Source: Sphaerotilus hippei
GTDB lineage: Bacteria > Pseudomonadota > Gammaproteobacteria > Burkholderiales > Burkholderiaceae_C
DNA length: 64,000 nt
Assembly: GCF_003201595.1 (NCBI RefSeq)
Contig: NZ_QJJS01000021.1
Coordinates: forward strand, 1 to 64,000
Reading direction: 5' to 3'
The translations under genes were made by a program, and so were the position numbers. The notes below the pieces were generated by a model, which was not told where the DNA came from, did not search any database, and saw nothing but the letters and a program-made list of their open reading frames with translations. How positions within the stretch are numbered: the first letter of the stretch is position 1; every line of letters begins with the position of its first letter. Shown one piece after another: positions 1-8,523 of this stretch.

Positions 1-120
1 GACTTCGACGCGATGCGCGAGGCCGTGCAGGACCGCGTCGTCTTCGACGGGCGCAACCTCTACGAGCCCGCGCTCATCCGCGGCTTCGGGCTGGAATATC
101 GATCGATCGGGCGGCGCTGA
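1..120 (+). CDS. ugd: UDP-glucose 6-dehydrogenase, C-terminal end (partial)
   Basis: The window opens inside this gene. The last 39 codons contain the sequence FDGRNLYEP, typical of the C-terminal NAD/UDP-binding domain of UDP-glucose or GDP-mannose dehydrogenases, and end with SIGRR and TGA. The family oxidises UDP-glucose to UDP-glucuronate, a precursor for exopolysaccharide, which fits the polysaccharide genes that follow. The 3' end overlaps the stop-codon end of the opposite-strand gene by 47 bases. A GDP-mannose dehydrogenase cannot be excluded from so short a piece. Confidence 0.8.
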   Translation, partial: DFDAMREAVQDRVVFDGRNLYEPALIRGFGLEYRSIGRR

Positions 121-1486
121 TCGGGCGTGCGGTCGGGGCCTCGGTCAACCTCGTCTGCAGCAGCCTGAAGGCGTCATGCCGCGTCACGTTCCGCCCCTTG
201 AGCGCGGCCAGCAAACAATGGATCTGCAAAGCGGCCGCCGCACGTTCATCGGCCAGCACGAGCGCCTCGTCGGCGCGGTGCGACCGGCCCTGCTCCCGAA
301 TCACGCCACCGGCCACGCTCCACCGCATCGGATAGCCGGAGGCTTGGCGCACCTCCAGGTTCAGCGGCCCCCGACCCGGGTTGCGCAGCTCCAGCGTCCA
401 GATCTCATCCTGCGTGCGCTGGCGACCCTGCTTGCGCCCTGCGGGCATGCAGCGGATCCAGACCTCGCGCTGCGCCTGCTGCGCGCTCACGGCCACCTGG
501 GTCACCTGCACCAGACATCCGGCCATTTCCACCGCTCGGGTGCTGACGGCGCTGCCGGTGTTGGCTGGAACCACCGCCACGGCACCGTCGGGGGCCGTGA
601 TGCGGACATCCAGCGCCATGCCGGACTCGTAGCGCAACACCGTGTCCAGCTCCCGCTCCGGCAACAAACCACCACACACCTGAGCCGACGCCCCGCCCGT
701 GACCGCCGAGCCCAGCACGCCCCGGAACACGGCATCGGGCCGAGTGCCCCGTCGCGGCGCGGCCCACACCACCACCTGCCCCGCCTCGGACAAGGCTCGC
801 ACCTTGGCGCCGAGCAGATCGTCCTGGTCGGCCACCACCGCCTGGTAATCCACATCCAGCAGCAGCAACGGCACGGCGCCTGCACTCGCCGCTTCTGCCA
901 GCGCGAAGTCCAGCGCATCCAGGACGGCGGCATCGAACGGCAGGCAACGGACCACGATGTCCACGTCATGAGGCGCATCGGCACCATCGGCAGGCGGCTG
1001 GCGCATCACGCGTCCATGCACCGGTCCGTCCGGCTGGGGTGCGGCCACTGCCGTCTGATCCCAGCTCACCTGGGCCAGCGCACGATGCCCGGGGCGCTGC
1101 CGGGGCGCCGCCCCTTCGCCGCAACCGATCCAGCAGCAAGCCACCCTGGTCCCGGCCCCCTGCGACAGCAGCGCCTCCCACGACAACGAGCAAGGCGCAG
1201 CCACCAGGGCCTGCACGGGCTGTGCAGGCAACACCCGGAGGACCTCAGGCCGGGCACACCACGACACCAGATCCGCCAGCGACGCCTGAGCCGTGCGCCA
1301 CCCCAGCGGGCGCCGCTCGTCGGCACCGGTCTCGATGACCACCGACCAGCTCGACGCGGCGGCCCACGGACGCAGCGCGTCCGGCGCCAGCGGCCGGGCC
1401 GAACGACCCGGACGAACCGGCACTTCATTGGCTTCCAGATGGGCGAAGTCCCGCCAGAGCCGAGCGTGCAGCTTGTTCAATTTCAT
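74..1486 (-). CDS. Hypothetical protein of 470 residues, family not recognised
   Basis: The start at 1486 (MKLNKL) is chosen because an AGGGA ribosome-binding site lies just upstream and the in-frame extension beyond it looks non-coding. I recognise no family with confidence. Residues about 200-290 contain hydrophobic beta-strand-like stretches (VPLLLLDVDYQ, QVVVWAAP) with helical segments between, loosely like the core of a subtilase-type alpha/beta fold. A later stretch (WTLELRNPGRGPLNLEVRQ) looks like a beta-sandwich domain. I see no Asp-His-Ser protease motif, no signal peptide and no membrane segment. Its 3' end runs antisense into the last 47 bases of ugd. A role near polysaccharide genes is only suggested by position. 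Confidence 0.55.
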   Translation of the reverse strand: MKLNKLHARLWRDFAHLEANEVPVRPGRSARPLAPDALRPWAAASSWSVVIETGADERRPLGWRTAQASLADLVSWCARPEVLRVLPAQPVQALVAAPCSLSWEALLSQGAGTRVACCWIGCGEGAAPRQRPGHRALAQVSWDQTAVAAPQPDGPVHGRVMRQPPADGADAPHDVDIVVRCLPFDAAVLDALDFALAEAASAGAVPLLLLDVDYQAVVADQDDLLGAKVRALSEAGQVVVWAAPRRGTRPDAVFRGVLGSAVTGGASAQVCGGLLPERELDTVLRYESGMALDVRITAPDGAVAVVPANTGSAVSTRAVEMAGCLVQVTQVAVSAQQAQREVWIRCMPAGRKQGRQRTQDEIWTLELRNPGRGPLNLEVRQASGYPMRWSVAGGVIREQGRSHRADEALVLADERAAAALQIHCLLAALKGRNVTRHDAFRLLQTRLTEAPTARPISAARSIDIPARSRG

Positions 1487-1812
1487 CGAGATTTCCCTGA
1501 GCGTTTTTCTGGCGATCTCTGTCGCCCATGACCGACCCGGTGCGCACGCCTCTTGCACGGGCTTCGTCACGATACCGGCCAAGCCCCTTCTCACGGCATT
1601 GATTTCAGGGCGCCACCCCGGGAACACGGGGGGCAACTGTCGCCATTCGGATCCGAAGAGCAGTGATGCTGAGAACCTTGACTCAAACTGATGCGCCCGG
1701 TGGATCCGTAGGCTTTCCAGGGCGCCCAGGTGCCGTATCTTCGACCACATGCATGACATCGCCGATGTCATGCCCATGACGACCCTCTGCCACTCCTGCA
1801 CCCACACCACCC
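1487..1812. other. Intergenic region between divergent genes
   Basis: This 326-base gap separates the leftward 470-residue gene from the rightward glycosyltransferase operon and should hold both promoters. No convincing -35/-10 pair stands out. The one clear element is the perfect inverted repeat at 1751-1773, listed separately. Confidence 0.5.
1751..1773. promoter_or_regulatory. Perfect 10-base inverted repeat upstream of a glycosyltransferase operon
   Basis: GCATGACATC and its exact complement GATGTCATGC are separated by three bases (GCC). The element ends 39 bases before the ATG at 1813, inside the presumed leader or promoter. There is no T-run after it, so an operator for a dimeric regulator or an mRNA hairpin is likelier than an intrinsic terminator. 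The regulator is unknown. Confidence 0.45.
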
Positions 1813-2970
1813 ATGCAAATTGCCATCTTCCACAACATCATGTGGTCCAAGTACAAGGGTGGCGTCTTCTCCGCCATCCACGACCTGACCCAGGGCTCGG
1901 GCACCCAGGTGTCCTTCACCCAGATCGCCGAGACCGAGGGTGAGCGCGTCGCGCTCGGCGGCGTGGACCTGAACTACCACCGCTACCCGTACGAGCTGAT
2001 CTTCCCGGGCTCCTACACCAGCGTGCCCACCTACCAACGCACGGCAGCGCTCGTGGCCCGCGCCTGGAAGACCCAGGCCGACGTGGTCGTGCTGGCCGGC
2101 TTCGAGCGGATCGAATACTGGGCCATGCTGGCCACGCTGATGGTGCGCCGCAAGCCCCGCGCGGTGTTCTGCGACTCCACCGCCTACGACCGCCCCAGCC
2201 GCCTGCTGAAAGCGCTGGCCAAGCGGCTGTTCTTCTCGCAGTGCGACGGCTTCTTCGGCTACGGCATTCGCAGCCGCGAATACCTGATGCAGCACGGCGT
2301 GCCCTCGGAAAAGATCTACTTCCGCTGCCAGGCCGCGGCGCTGTCCCTCGACTACGACGAATCCACCGCCCTGGCCCGCCGCCTGGAAGCCGCCCCCAAG
2401 GAGGGCGAGGCGCCACGCTTCGTCTACGTCGGCCGCCTCTCGCCGGAAAAGGGGCTCGACACCCTCATCCAGGCCATGGCCAGCGTGGTGAAGGTCCATC
2501 CCCGGGCGCAACTCAACATCATCGGCGGCGGCCCCACCCGGGACGCCCTGCTGCAGCAGGTCGCGCAAGCCGGGCTGCAGGACAACATCCACCTGCCCGG
2601 CAGCATGGGCATCGACAAACTGGCTGAGCAATATGCCAGCGCCACCGCCATGGTGCTTCCCAGCACCAGCGAGCCCTGGGGGCTGGTGGTCAACGAGGCC
2701 CTGAGCCACGGCTGCCCGTCCATCGTCAGCAACATCTGCGGCTGCGTGCCCGAGCTGGTCGTCGCCGCACAGACGGGCTTCGTCTTCCAGGCCAACAGCG
2801 CCATCGATCTGGCCGAGAAGATGCTGGCCGCGCCCGGCGCCTTCAGCCACACCGAAAACACCGCACGCCGCTGCATCGAGCACATGCGCCAGTTCTCTCC
2901 GGCCAACGCGGCCCGCCAGATCGTCGAAGGCTGCCAAGCCATCCTGAAACGCAACCAGCGCCCGGCATGA
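1813..2970 (+). CDS. Glycosyltransferase family 4 protein
   Basis: A 385-residue GT-B fold glycosyltransferase that would transfer a sugar from a nucleotide donor to a growing lipid-linked glycan at the inner face of the membrane. The C-terminal half has the family signature: YVGRLSPEKGLDTLI near residue 205 and the EPWGLVVNE motif (E-x7-E) near residue 290, followed by GCPSIVSN. The N-terminal acceptor domain starts directly with MQIAIFHN. It overlaps the next gene by four bases (ATGA), so the two are translationally coupled. Donor and acceptor cannot be read from the sequence. Confidence 0.88.
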   Translation: MQIAIFHNIMWSKYKGGVFSAIHDLTQGSGTQVSFTQIAETEGERVALGGVDLNYHRYPYELIFPGSYTSVPTYQRTAALVARAWKTQADVVVLAGFERIEYWAMLATLMVRRKPRAVFCDSTAYDRPSRLLKALAKRLFFSQCDGFFGYGIRSREYLMQHGVPSEKIYFRCQAAALSLDYDESTALARRLEAAPKEGEAPRFVYVGRLSPEKGLDTLIQAMASVVKVHPRAQLNIIGGGPTRDALLQQVAQAGLQDNIHLPGSMGIDKLAEQYASATAMVLPSTSEPWGLVVNEALSHGCPSIVSNICGCVPELVVAAQTGFVFQANSAIDLAEKMLAAPGAFSHTENTARRCIEHMRQFSPANAARQIVEGCQAILKRNQRPA

Positions 2971-4073
2971 GCATCCTGTTCCTCGGCCCCTTGCCCCCGC
3001 CGGTGCACGGCTTTTCAGCGATCAACGCGGCCATGCTGGCCCGCCTGGAACAGGCCGGCCCGGTGACGGTCTTCAACCGGGCGCTGCCCGCCCAGGCCAC
3101 CGGAGCCCGCGCGACCCGCAAAGCCGGCCGGGCCCTCGGCCACTGGCTGGGCCTGCTGGGCGGTTTCATCGCCGCGGCTTCGCGGCGCCCCACCTCGGTG
3201 TATGCCGGATTCTCGGGTGGCAAAGGACAGCTGCTCGACCTGCCCTTTTTTGTCGTGGCCCGCCTGCTGGGCATCCCGACCTACGTGCACCACCACAGCT
3301 TCGCCTACCTCAATCAACCCTCACGCCTCACCGGGGCGTGCATGAAGGTCTTGAGCCGGGCCCGGCACATTGCGCTGTGCCCCGAAATGGCCAAGGCCAT
3401 CGGCGCCACCTACGGCATCCCGCAAGCACAGTTGATCGTGCTGTCCAACGCGGCCTTCCTGCCGGCCATGAGCCCACCGGAAACCACCCCCGAATACCAC
3501 CCGGCCCGCCAAGCCATCAAGGTCGGATTCCTGTCCAACATCACCGCGGAAAAAGGCATCTTCGAGTTCTTTGCCGTGCTGCGCCGCGCCGCCGAGGCCG
3601 GACTGGCCCATGAAGCCGAGATTGCCGGTCCGGTCGACCCCGGCATCCTCGATCGTTTCCAGGCCGAGCTGGCCGCCCTGCCCCAGGCAAGGCACCTCGG
3701 CCCGCTGTATGGCGCCGACAAGCAGCGCTTCTTCCAGCGCATCGACCTGCTGCTGTTCCCGACGCGCTACGCCAACGAGGCCGAGCCCGTCACCCTGCAC
3801 GAGGCCCTCCAGGCCGGCGCCACCGTCGTGGCGGCGCATCGTGGCTGCATCGGCGGCATGCTGCCCGACCACTGCGGCTCCGCACAGCCCGCCGAAGCCT
3901 TCGAATCCCAGGCGATTCAAACCCTGCAGGAATTGACCTCACTCGACCCGGCCCGGCGCCTGGCCAAACGTGCCGCCATCCAGCAGCACTACCAGACGAC
4001 CGCCGAGCGCAGCGAGCGCACCCTGCGGCAACTGGTGCAAGACATCAGCCACCCATCCACATCGAGCCCATGA
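2967..4073 (+). CDS. Glycosyltransferase family 4 protein
   Basis: A 368-residue GT4-type enzyme, second gene of a three-gene unit. The N-terminus LGPLPPPVHGFS is typical of this subgroup. The donor domain shows KVGFLSNITAEKGIFEF near residue 190 and the E-x7-E region EAEPVTLHEAL near residue 275. The ATG overlaps the stop codon of the preceding transferase by four bases and its own end overlaps the acetyltransferase gene by four bases, so the three proteins probably act on the same glycan. The sugar specificity is unknown. Confidence 0.85.
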   Translation: MSILFLGPLPPPVHGFSAINAAMLARLEQAGPVTVFNRALPAQATGARATRKAGRALGHWLGLLGGFIAAASRRPTSVYAGFSGGKGQLLDLPFFVVARLLGIPTYVHHHSFAYLNQPSRLTGACMKVLSRARHIALCPEMAKAIGATYGIPQAQLIVLSNAAFLPAMSPPETTPEYHPARQAIKVGFLSNITAEKGIFEFFAVLRRAAEAGLAHEAEIAGPVDPGILDRFQAELAALPQARHLGPLYGADKQRFFQRIDLLLFPTRYANEAEPVTLHEALQAGATVVAAHRGCIGGMLPDHCGSAQPAEAFESQAIQTLQELTSLDPARRLAKRAAIQQHYQTTAERSERTLRQLVQDISHPSTSSP

Positions 4074-4642
4074 CCACCCGCCCTGAAGCCGCCCCCGCAC
4101 AAGTGCAAGACCTCTCCCGCTTCAGGATGCCCCCCGGCTTCCGCGGCCGCCCCGGCTGGTACGTTCAACTCTGGTGGGCCGTGCAGGCCACCCTCTTCCG
4201 CGGCTCACCGCAGTTTGCCTACCGCTACCGCGCCGCACTGCTGCGACTCTTCGGCGCCAAGGTCGGCAAGAAGGTCGTCATCCGCCCCAGCGCCACCATC
4301 ACCTACCCCTGGAAAGTCGAGATCGGCGACCACGCCTGGATCGGCGACGACGCCGTGCTCTACAGCCTGGGCCCCATCTCGATCGGCGCACACGCTGTCG
4401 TTTCCCAACGCAGCTACCTGTGCGCAGGCGACCACGACTACCAGCAGCCCGACTTCCCCATCCGCGGCCAGCAGATCACCATCGGCGACCAGTGCTGGCT
4501 CGCCGCCGACACCTTCGTCGCCCCAGGCGTCACCATCGGCTCAGGATCAGTCATCGGTGCGCGCAGCTCAGTGTTCGGCGATCTGCCGCCCAACATGGTG
4601 TGCCTCGGCTCCCCATGCCGGCCGATCAAGGCCAGAAATTGA
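4070..4642 (+). CDS. WcaF-type polysaccharide O-acetyltransferase
   Basis: A 190-residue left-handed beta-helix acetyltransferase. Hexapeptide repeats run from about residue 75 to 180 (IGDHAWIGDDAVLY, ISIGAHAVV, ITIGDQCWLA, VTIGSGSVIGARS), and the N-terminal region DLSRFRMPPGFRGR with YRAALLRLFGAKVG is characteristic of the colanic acid WcaF family. It should transfer acetyl from acetyl-CoA to a sugar hydroxyl of a precursor in the cytoplasm. It is the last gene of the unit and overlaps the preceding glycosyltransferase by four bases. After it the base composition falls sharply. Confidence 0.85.
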   Translation: MTTRPEAAPAQVQDLSRFRMPPGFRGRPGWYVQLWWAVQATLFRGSPQFAYRYRAALLRLFGAKVGKKVVIRPSATITYPWKVEIGDHAWIGDDAVLYSLGPISIGAHAVVSQRSYLCAGDHDYQQPDFPIRGQQITIGDQCWLAADTFVAPGVTIGSGSVIGARSSVFGDLPPNMVCLGSPCRPIKARN

Positions 4643-4683
4643 TCTCAGGCGCCGCTAAGCCGGCATCTACGCTAACAAACGCC
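4635..4683. repeat. Diverged direct repeat, copy 1
   Basis: This 49-base stretch starts in the last codons of the WcaF-type gene. It matches 6360-6407 at roughly three quarters of positions, with shared blocks such as TCTACG and ACAAAC in the same order. The copies flank the DUF6625-type gene and the transposase remnant. It may be a relic of a duplication or of insertion-sequence traffic. Confidence 0.4.
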
Positions 4684-4902
4684 GCCACGCACAAGGCATC
4701 ACGGGTGTCCCAGCTGCTGTCCCATCGCTGACAACCTCAAGTCAGCGACTGAATTCCTCGGCCGGGGAAACTCAATTGCGAAGTGGATATGCATCCAACC
4801 TTCCGTGGTCAGTTCAAAAATGGCGTGGACATGTGTCCGATTACGCCATTCCGGCTATATCCACCAGATATCTTGCCCGGACGATTGCGTTCGTAACACG
4901 TT

Positions 4903-5877
4903 TTAAGATAACGAACCCAACAACCACTTAAAACGCCGCACCCAATTACGAGCCAAAACAAAAAATCTCTTCTTGACTCTATAAAATACACGATTCTTGT
5001 TCAATTCAAAAAAATCAGCACGACAATGTTCCCTTTTCATTTTAACAGAAAAATTGTCCGGGGAAATATAAAACCCTCGTGCGCCTATCAATTTAAGATC
5101 AATCGACCTCATTGGTCTCTTCTGCAAATGGACATAAGCCCACTCATCACGACACACAACAGGATTAGCCCAACAAATATTGTCATCCTCGACAACATAC
5201 TCGCGATACAAACAACCATCCTCCCAGTACAGGATTTGCAATTTAAAATTTCCACCACACACATCGCGCAGCATAAATGAATTGCTATTTGCATCGAATA
5301 TTTTTTTATTCCAGTAATTTCTTACTCCGGCAGCATATGAAATATTATGTATACCACCCCACTCATCGAAACAATACGACCGATCCGAAGAAAAAACCTC
5401 GCGATGACTAAGGAAATAGTCATGCGTACGGAACATGTTATTAATATAATCTGTATTTCTATAAAAAGTTAGATGTCCATTTTCTTGAATTCTGTCGAAA
5501 TCACAAAACACAGAATCAGAGAAAAATTTTGACAAATCACCCCAAATTACATCCAAGTCACAATGCGCCCACCAATCATATCCAGATAAATACCGCGAGA
5601 GAATCACACCAAATGCCGGCCTAAAATCACAAATCTTGTAAGGCGCACGCAAAGATATCTCGAAATCAAAGGGCTCCGCCGCACAATCCTTAAAATCCGA
5701 AAAACCCATTCGCTCCACAATGATGTTCGCAGGAATATCACCATAACAAGAAACATCCGCATCAGTAATAAGTAGCCAATTAAAACTTTCATTCTTAGCG
5801 GCCGATTTCAACCACAAAGGAAAGTAATCAGGCAACCGCCCAAAATACACAGCGACAATGCATACAGAATTTTTCAT
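4903..5877 (-). CDS. DUF6625-type protein, probable glycosyltransferase-like enzyme
   Basis: A 324-residue protein of low GC content. It matches from memory the DUF6625 pattern: the N-terminus VCIVAVYFGRLPDYFPLWL, then YKICDFRPAFG near residue 80, WWAHCDLDVIWGDL near 105 and HLTFYRN near 135. These proteins occur in O-antigen and capsule clusters and look like GT-A nucleotide-sugar transferases; CDLDVIWGD could be the metal-binding DxD. No signal peptide or membrane segment is seen. It is the last gene of the leftward O-antigen operon but is cut off from it by a transposase remnant ending only about 20 bases upstream, so its expression is uncertain. Confidence 0.75.
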   Translation of the reverse strand: MKNSVCIVAVYFGRLPDYFPLWLKSAAKNESFNWLLITDADVSCYGDIPANIIVERMGFSDFKDCAAEPFDFEISLRAPYKICDFRPAFGVILSRYLSGYDWWAHCDLDVIWGDLSKFFSDSVFCDFDRIQENGHLTFYRNTDYINNMFRTHDYFLSHREVFSSDRSYCFDEWGGIHNISYAAGVRNYWNKKIFDANSNSFMLRDVCGGNFKLQILYWEDGCLYREYVVEDDNICWANPVVCRDEWAYVHLQKRPMRSIDLKLIGARGFYISPDNFSVKMKREHCRADFFELNKNRVFYRVKKRFFVLARNWVRRFKWLLGSLS

Positions 5878-5894
5878 AAATCCAATCGACAGAG

Positions 5895-6350
5895 ATTAGA
5901 GCGTGTTATGAACTTCCCCCCGAAGCCAGCACCGCTGCGGCCTTGGGGAGCATGAGGATGGCGAAGACCACGAAATGCAAACTGGCCAGCACCTGAGGCA
6001 AACGCTCGAAATCGCGGCTGAGCCGACGAAACCGCGACAGCCAGCCGAAACTGCGCTCGACCACCCAGCGCCGGGCGGGGCAGCAAGACAAACCCCTTCT
6101 TCGCCTCGGGCAGTTTGACGATCTGCAGGTCGATGCCGCTTTCCTTGGCATCTTGCCTGGCCTGCTCGCCCGTGTAGCCTTGGTCGGCCCACGCCAGCTG
6201 GACCGTCTCGCCGGTGGCCACCTGCACCGCCTCGCACAGCGCCTTGACTTTGGCTCGCTCCTGCTCGTCGGCCGGGCGTGACCGTCATCGCAATCAACTG
6301 CCCCAGCGTATCCGGGGCCTTCAAGCACATCAGTGACTCATTTGTGCAGA
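5895..6350 (-). pseudogene. IS5-family transposase remnant, frameshifted and truncated
   Basis: Pieces of one DDE transposase lie in successive frames. [13 protein letters not shown] (near 6320-6285) is followed after an extra G by [21 protein letters not shown], and then after another frameshift by the C-terminal [21 protein letters not shown] and [11 protein letters not shown]. The N-terminal part, with the first catalytic Asp, is missing. GC content is high, unlike both flanks, so the element arrived after or separately from the AT-rich block. Sequence near 5896 (GAGCGTGTTATGAAC) may be one IS end; no matching opposite end was found. It cannot transpose by itself. Confidence 0.8.
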
Positions 6351-6359
6351 CCATCCCTA

Positions 6360-6407
6360 GAACTTGATTTCACGCCGCACCAAGCGGCCTCTACGTTGAC
6401 AAACACC
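6360..6407. repeat. Diverged direct repeat, copy 2
   Basis: This is the partner of 4635-4683, in the same orientation, and lies just outside the right edge of the transposase remnant. The DNA between the copies holds the DUF6625-type gene and the remnant. It is too diverged to be a fresh target-site duplication. Confidence 0.4.
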
Positions 6408-6442
6408 AGGGGGTTCTGGGAGTGGCCTTTGCACTGCTGCTC

Positions 6443-7515
6443 TCATGGATTTGTGGAAGCACTGCGTCGCCTCTTGAGAAAGACATTTATTGGAGCCTCC
6501 ATGTAACCATAAACAACGGCAGAAAACAAAACACTCACAATAACACAGAAAATCAAAAATCCAATCGGATAAATAAAATCAATCTTTGCCCATATTTTCA
6601 TTAAAAACAAAACAACAAATATATGACTCAAATACAAAGAATAAGAGCTATCACCAAGTCTACAGAGTATTTTTCCAAAAAAAACGAAATAAAAATCTTC
6701 GACAAAAACTACACCCACAACCAACAAACAAGCAGAAACCCAAGAAAAATATTTAATTAAGTGAAATTTTTCGAAAAAAAGCGATGGCCAAATAACCGAA
6801 AAAAGCAGCACCACGAAAAACGGCAAACAAAAAATCTTCGCCATTTTAATATTAATTTTTAAATTAGACTTATAAATACAACCAAAAAAAATACCGACCA
6901 AAAATAAAACCGGAAGCGGGTTACTAAAAAAACAATTAAATCATAGGAGACAAAACCCTCCTGTACGGAATTAAATACAAACAATAATAATAATATAATA
7001 AAATTTATAAAAAAAATACCATAAAACTTCTTAAAAGAAATGCCGATCGCGAAAATTATGTAAAAAAATAATTCATACATCAAAGTCCAGCCCGGACCAA
7101 GAATTGGTCGGATTGGCCCAGCATAACTACCAGCCTCCAAATATGGAATGAGAAGAAATGATTTAATAACTGTTTCGACTGAAATAACTTTTGGCTGATT
7201 CCACAAACCAAACCCAGTCAATAAAACAGCCAACGAAGTAAATATCCAATACATTGGAATTATTCTGAACAACCGATTCTTTAGAAAATAAAATCCAGCG
7301 CGCCTCTTTTGAAAAACATCCCAAGAAGTGGTTATCATGATAAATCCACTTATGACGAAAAATATCACAACCCCCTGCTCGCCAAGAAACCAAGCAAAAT
7401 CCCTCAAAGGATACTCGGCATAAGGATGTTTAATTAAAATTGTTAGCGAATGATCAAACACAACCATTATTGCCGCCACCGCCCGCAAAATTTGCAATAA
7501 TTGCAACTTATTCAT
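6443..7515 (-). pseudogene. Acyltransferase 3 family membrane protein, split by a frameshift at a homopolymer
   Basis: The N-terminal 200 or so residues (MNKLQLLQILRAVAAIMVVFDHS, GVVIFFVISGFIM) and a separate downstream frame (SYSLYLSHIFVVLFLM near 6650) are the two halves of one polytopic O-acyltransferase. They join if one T is added to the run of seven T on the coding strand (seven A at 6926-6932 as printed). Restored, it would be about 357 residues, normal for the family. It would transfer an acyl group to a surface-glycan sugar in the inner membrane. As printed it is inactive; phase variation or a base-calling error are alternatives to true decay. Confidence 0.8.
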
Positions 7516-7542
7516 AATAATTTATTTACACCCAATACCAAA

Positions 7543-8523
7543 CTACTTAATGCCGAAGAAAATACCACCAACGCCCATTTTTTTGGCAAGCATTGGAAGC
7601 AAAAGCGGCAAACAAAGTGCAACAAGAAAAACCAGCCAGCCATTAACCTCTTCAAAAATATTTATTAATGCTAAATGTATAGCCTGATGATACAGCAATA
7701 TAGATAGAGAATTACTTCCGAAATAAACAACAACAACACCAACCCACATCAATTTTTCTTTAAAAAAAAGTCCACACCGAAAAATTAAAACGGAAACCAC
7801 ACACGCAAACAATGGACTCCACAAAGGAATTCCAAAATTTTTAGCCGAAACATCTAATCCGGAGTAATCTAAAAAGTTATCAAAAATAAAAAAAATAAAA
7901 AATGCAGCTAGAATTTTATATTTATTTGCGTCAAGATTAACCAAGACAACACCAAAAACATAAAATTGCCAACAATACAGCGCCCCTATAAAAGTTCTCG
8001 GCACACTATGCATTTCCTTATTAAAAAGAGATATTAAAGCACCAAAAAAAACGCTTACAAAAAACAACAATACATCTCGCTCACACATCTTGGAAAAAAC
8101 AAAACTCAATGCTTTAATAAAAAACAGAGAAAATATAAACCAATACGCACTGTAAACACCACCAATACCGGGGCGCCCAAAATTGTATCGATAACCATCA
8201 TCCAAAAAATTAAACAACTTTCCGCTATGGTAATATTTATACAATTCAGTTGAAAATATAATCGGCAAAGTCAGAAAGAAAACCGCAAAAAAAACAGGCG
8301 CAAAAATCCTGTAAACCGCTTTCATGCTTAATTGATTATTACCAAAAAATCTTACGGAAAATCCGGAAATCATAAAAAACAACGGCATATGGAACTTATA
8401 TATAAAGTCATGAACTCCCCCATGAAAAATATGAGCCCAGACCACTAAAATTATCCCAATACCTCGCGAAAATGCAACACCAAATGATGCATCTTTTACC
8501 GGAAATTGACCAAACTTAAGCAT
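7543..8523 (-). CDS. Acyltransferase 3 family (NolL-like) membrane protein
   Basis: A 326-residue protein made almost wholly of membrane helices. The N-terminal FSRGIGIILVVWAHIFHG carries the conserved His of family 3 acyltransferases, and MPLFFMISGFSVRFF near residue 50 is the matching second motif. It probably O-acetylates a sugar of the O-antigen or capsule at the inner membrane. Its start overlaps the end of the polymerase gene by eight bases. GC content is low, as in its neighbours. It has a family relative immediately downstream, so two acyl modifications may once have been made. Confidence 0.82.
   Translation of the reverse strand: MLKFGQFPVKDASFGVAFSRGIGIILVVWAHIFHGGVHDFIYKFHMPLFFMISGFSVRFFGNNQLSMKAVYRIFAPVFFAVFFLTLPIIFSTELYKYYHSGKLFNFLDDGYRYNFGRPGIGGVYSAYWFIFSLFFIKALSFVFSKMCERDVLLFFVSVFFGALISLFNKEMHSVPRTFIGALYCWQFYVFGVVLVNLDANKYKILAAFFIFFIFDNFLDYSGLDVSAKNFGIPLWSPLFACVVSVLIFRCGLFFKEKLMWVGVVVVYFGSNSLSILLYHQAIHLALINIFEEVNGWLVFLVALCLPLLLPMLAKKMGVGGIFFGIK

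Noticed and set aside
176-1531. A 451-residue open frame on the plus strand opposite the unknown 470-residue protein
   Set aside because: It is His/Arg/Pro-rich without hydrophobic core patterning, whereas the minus-strand frame has protein-like composition and a ribosome-binding site.
6335-6362. GGTCTGCACAAATGAG on the minus strand as the end of a second insertion sequence
   Set aside because: It resembles some IS5-type ends from memory, but no partner inverted repeat or transposase fits it, so it is not listed as a feature.
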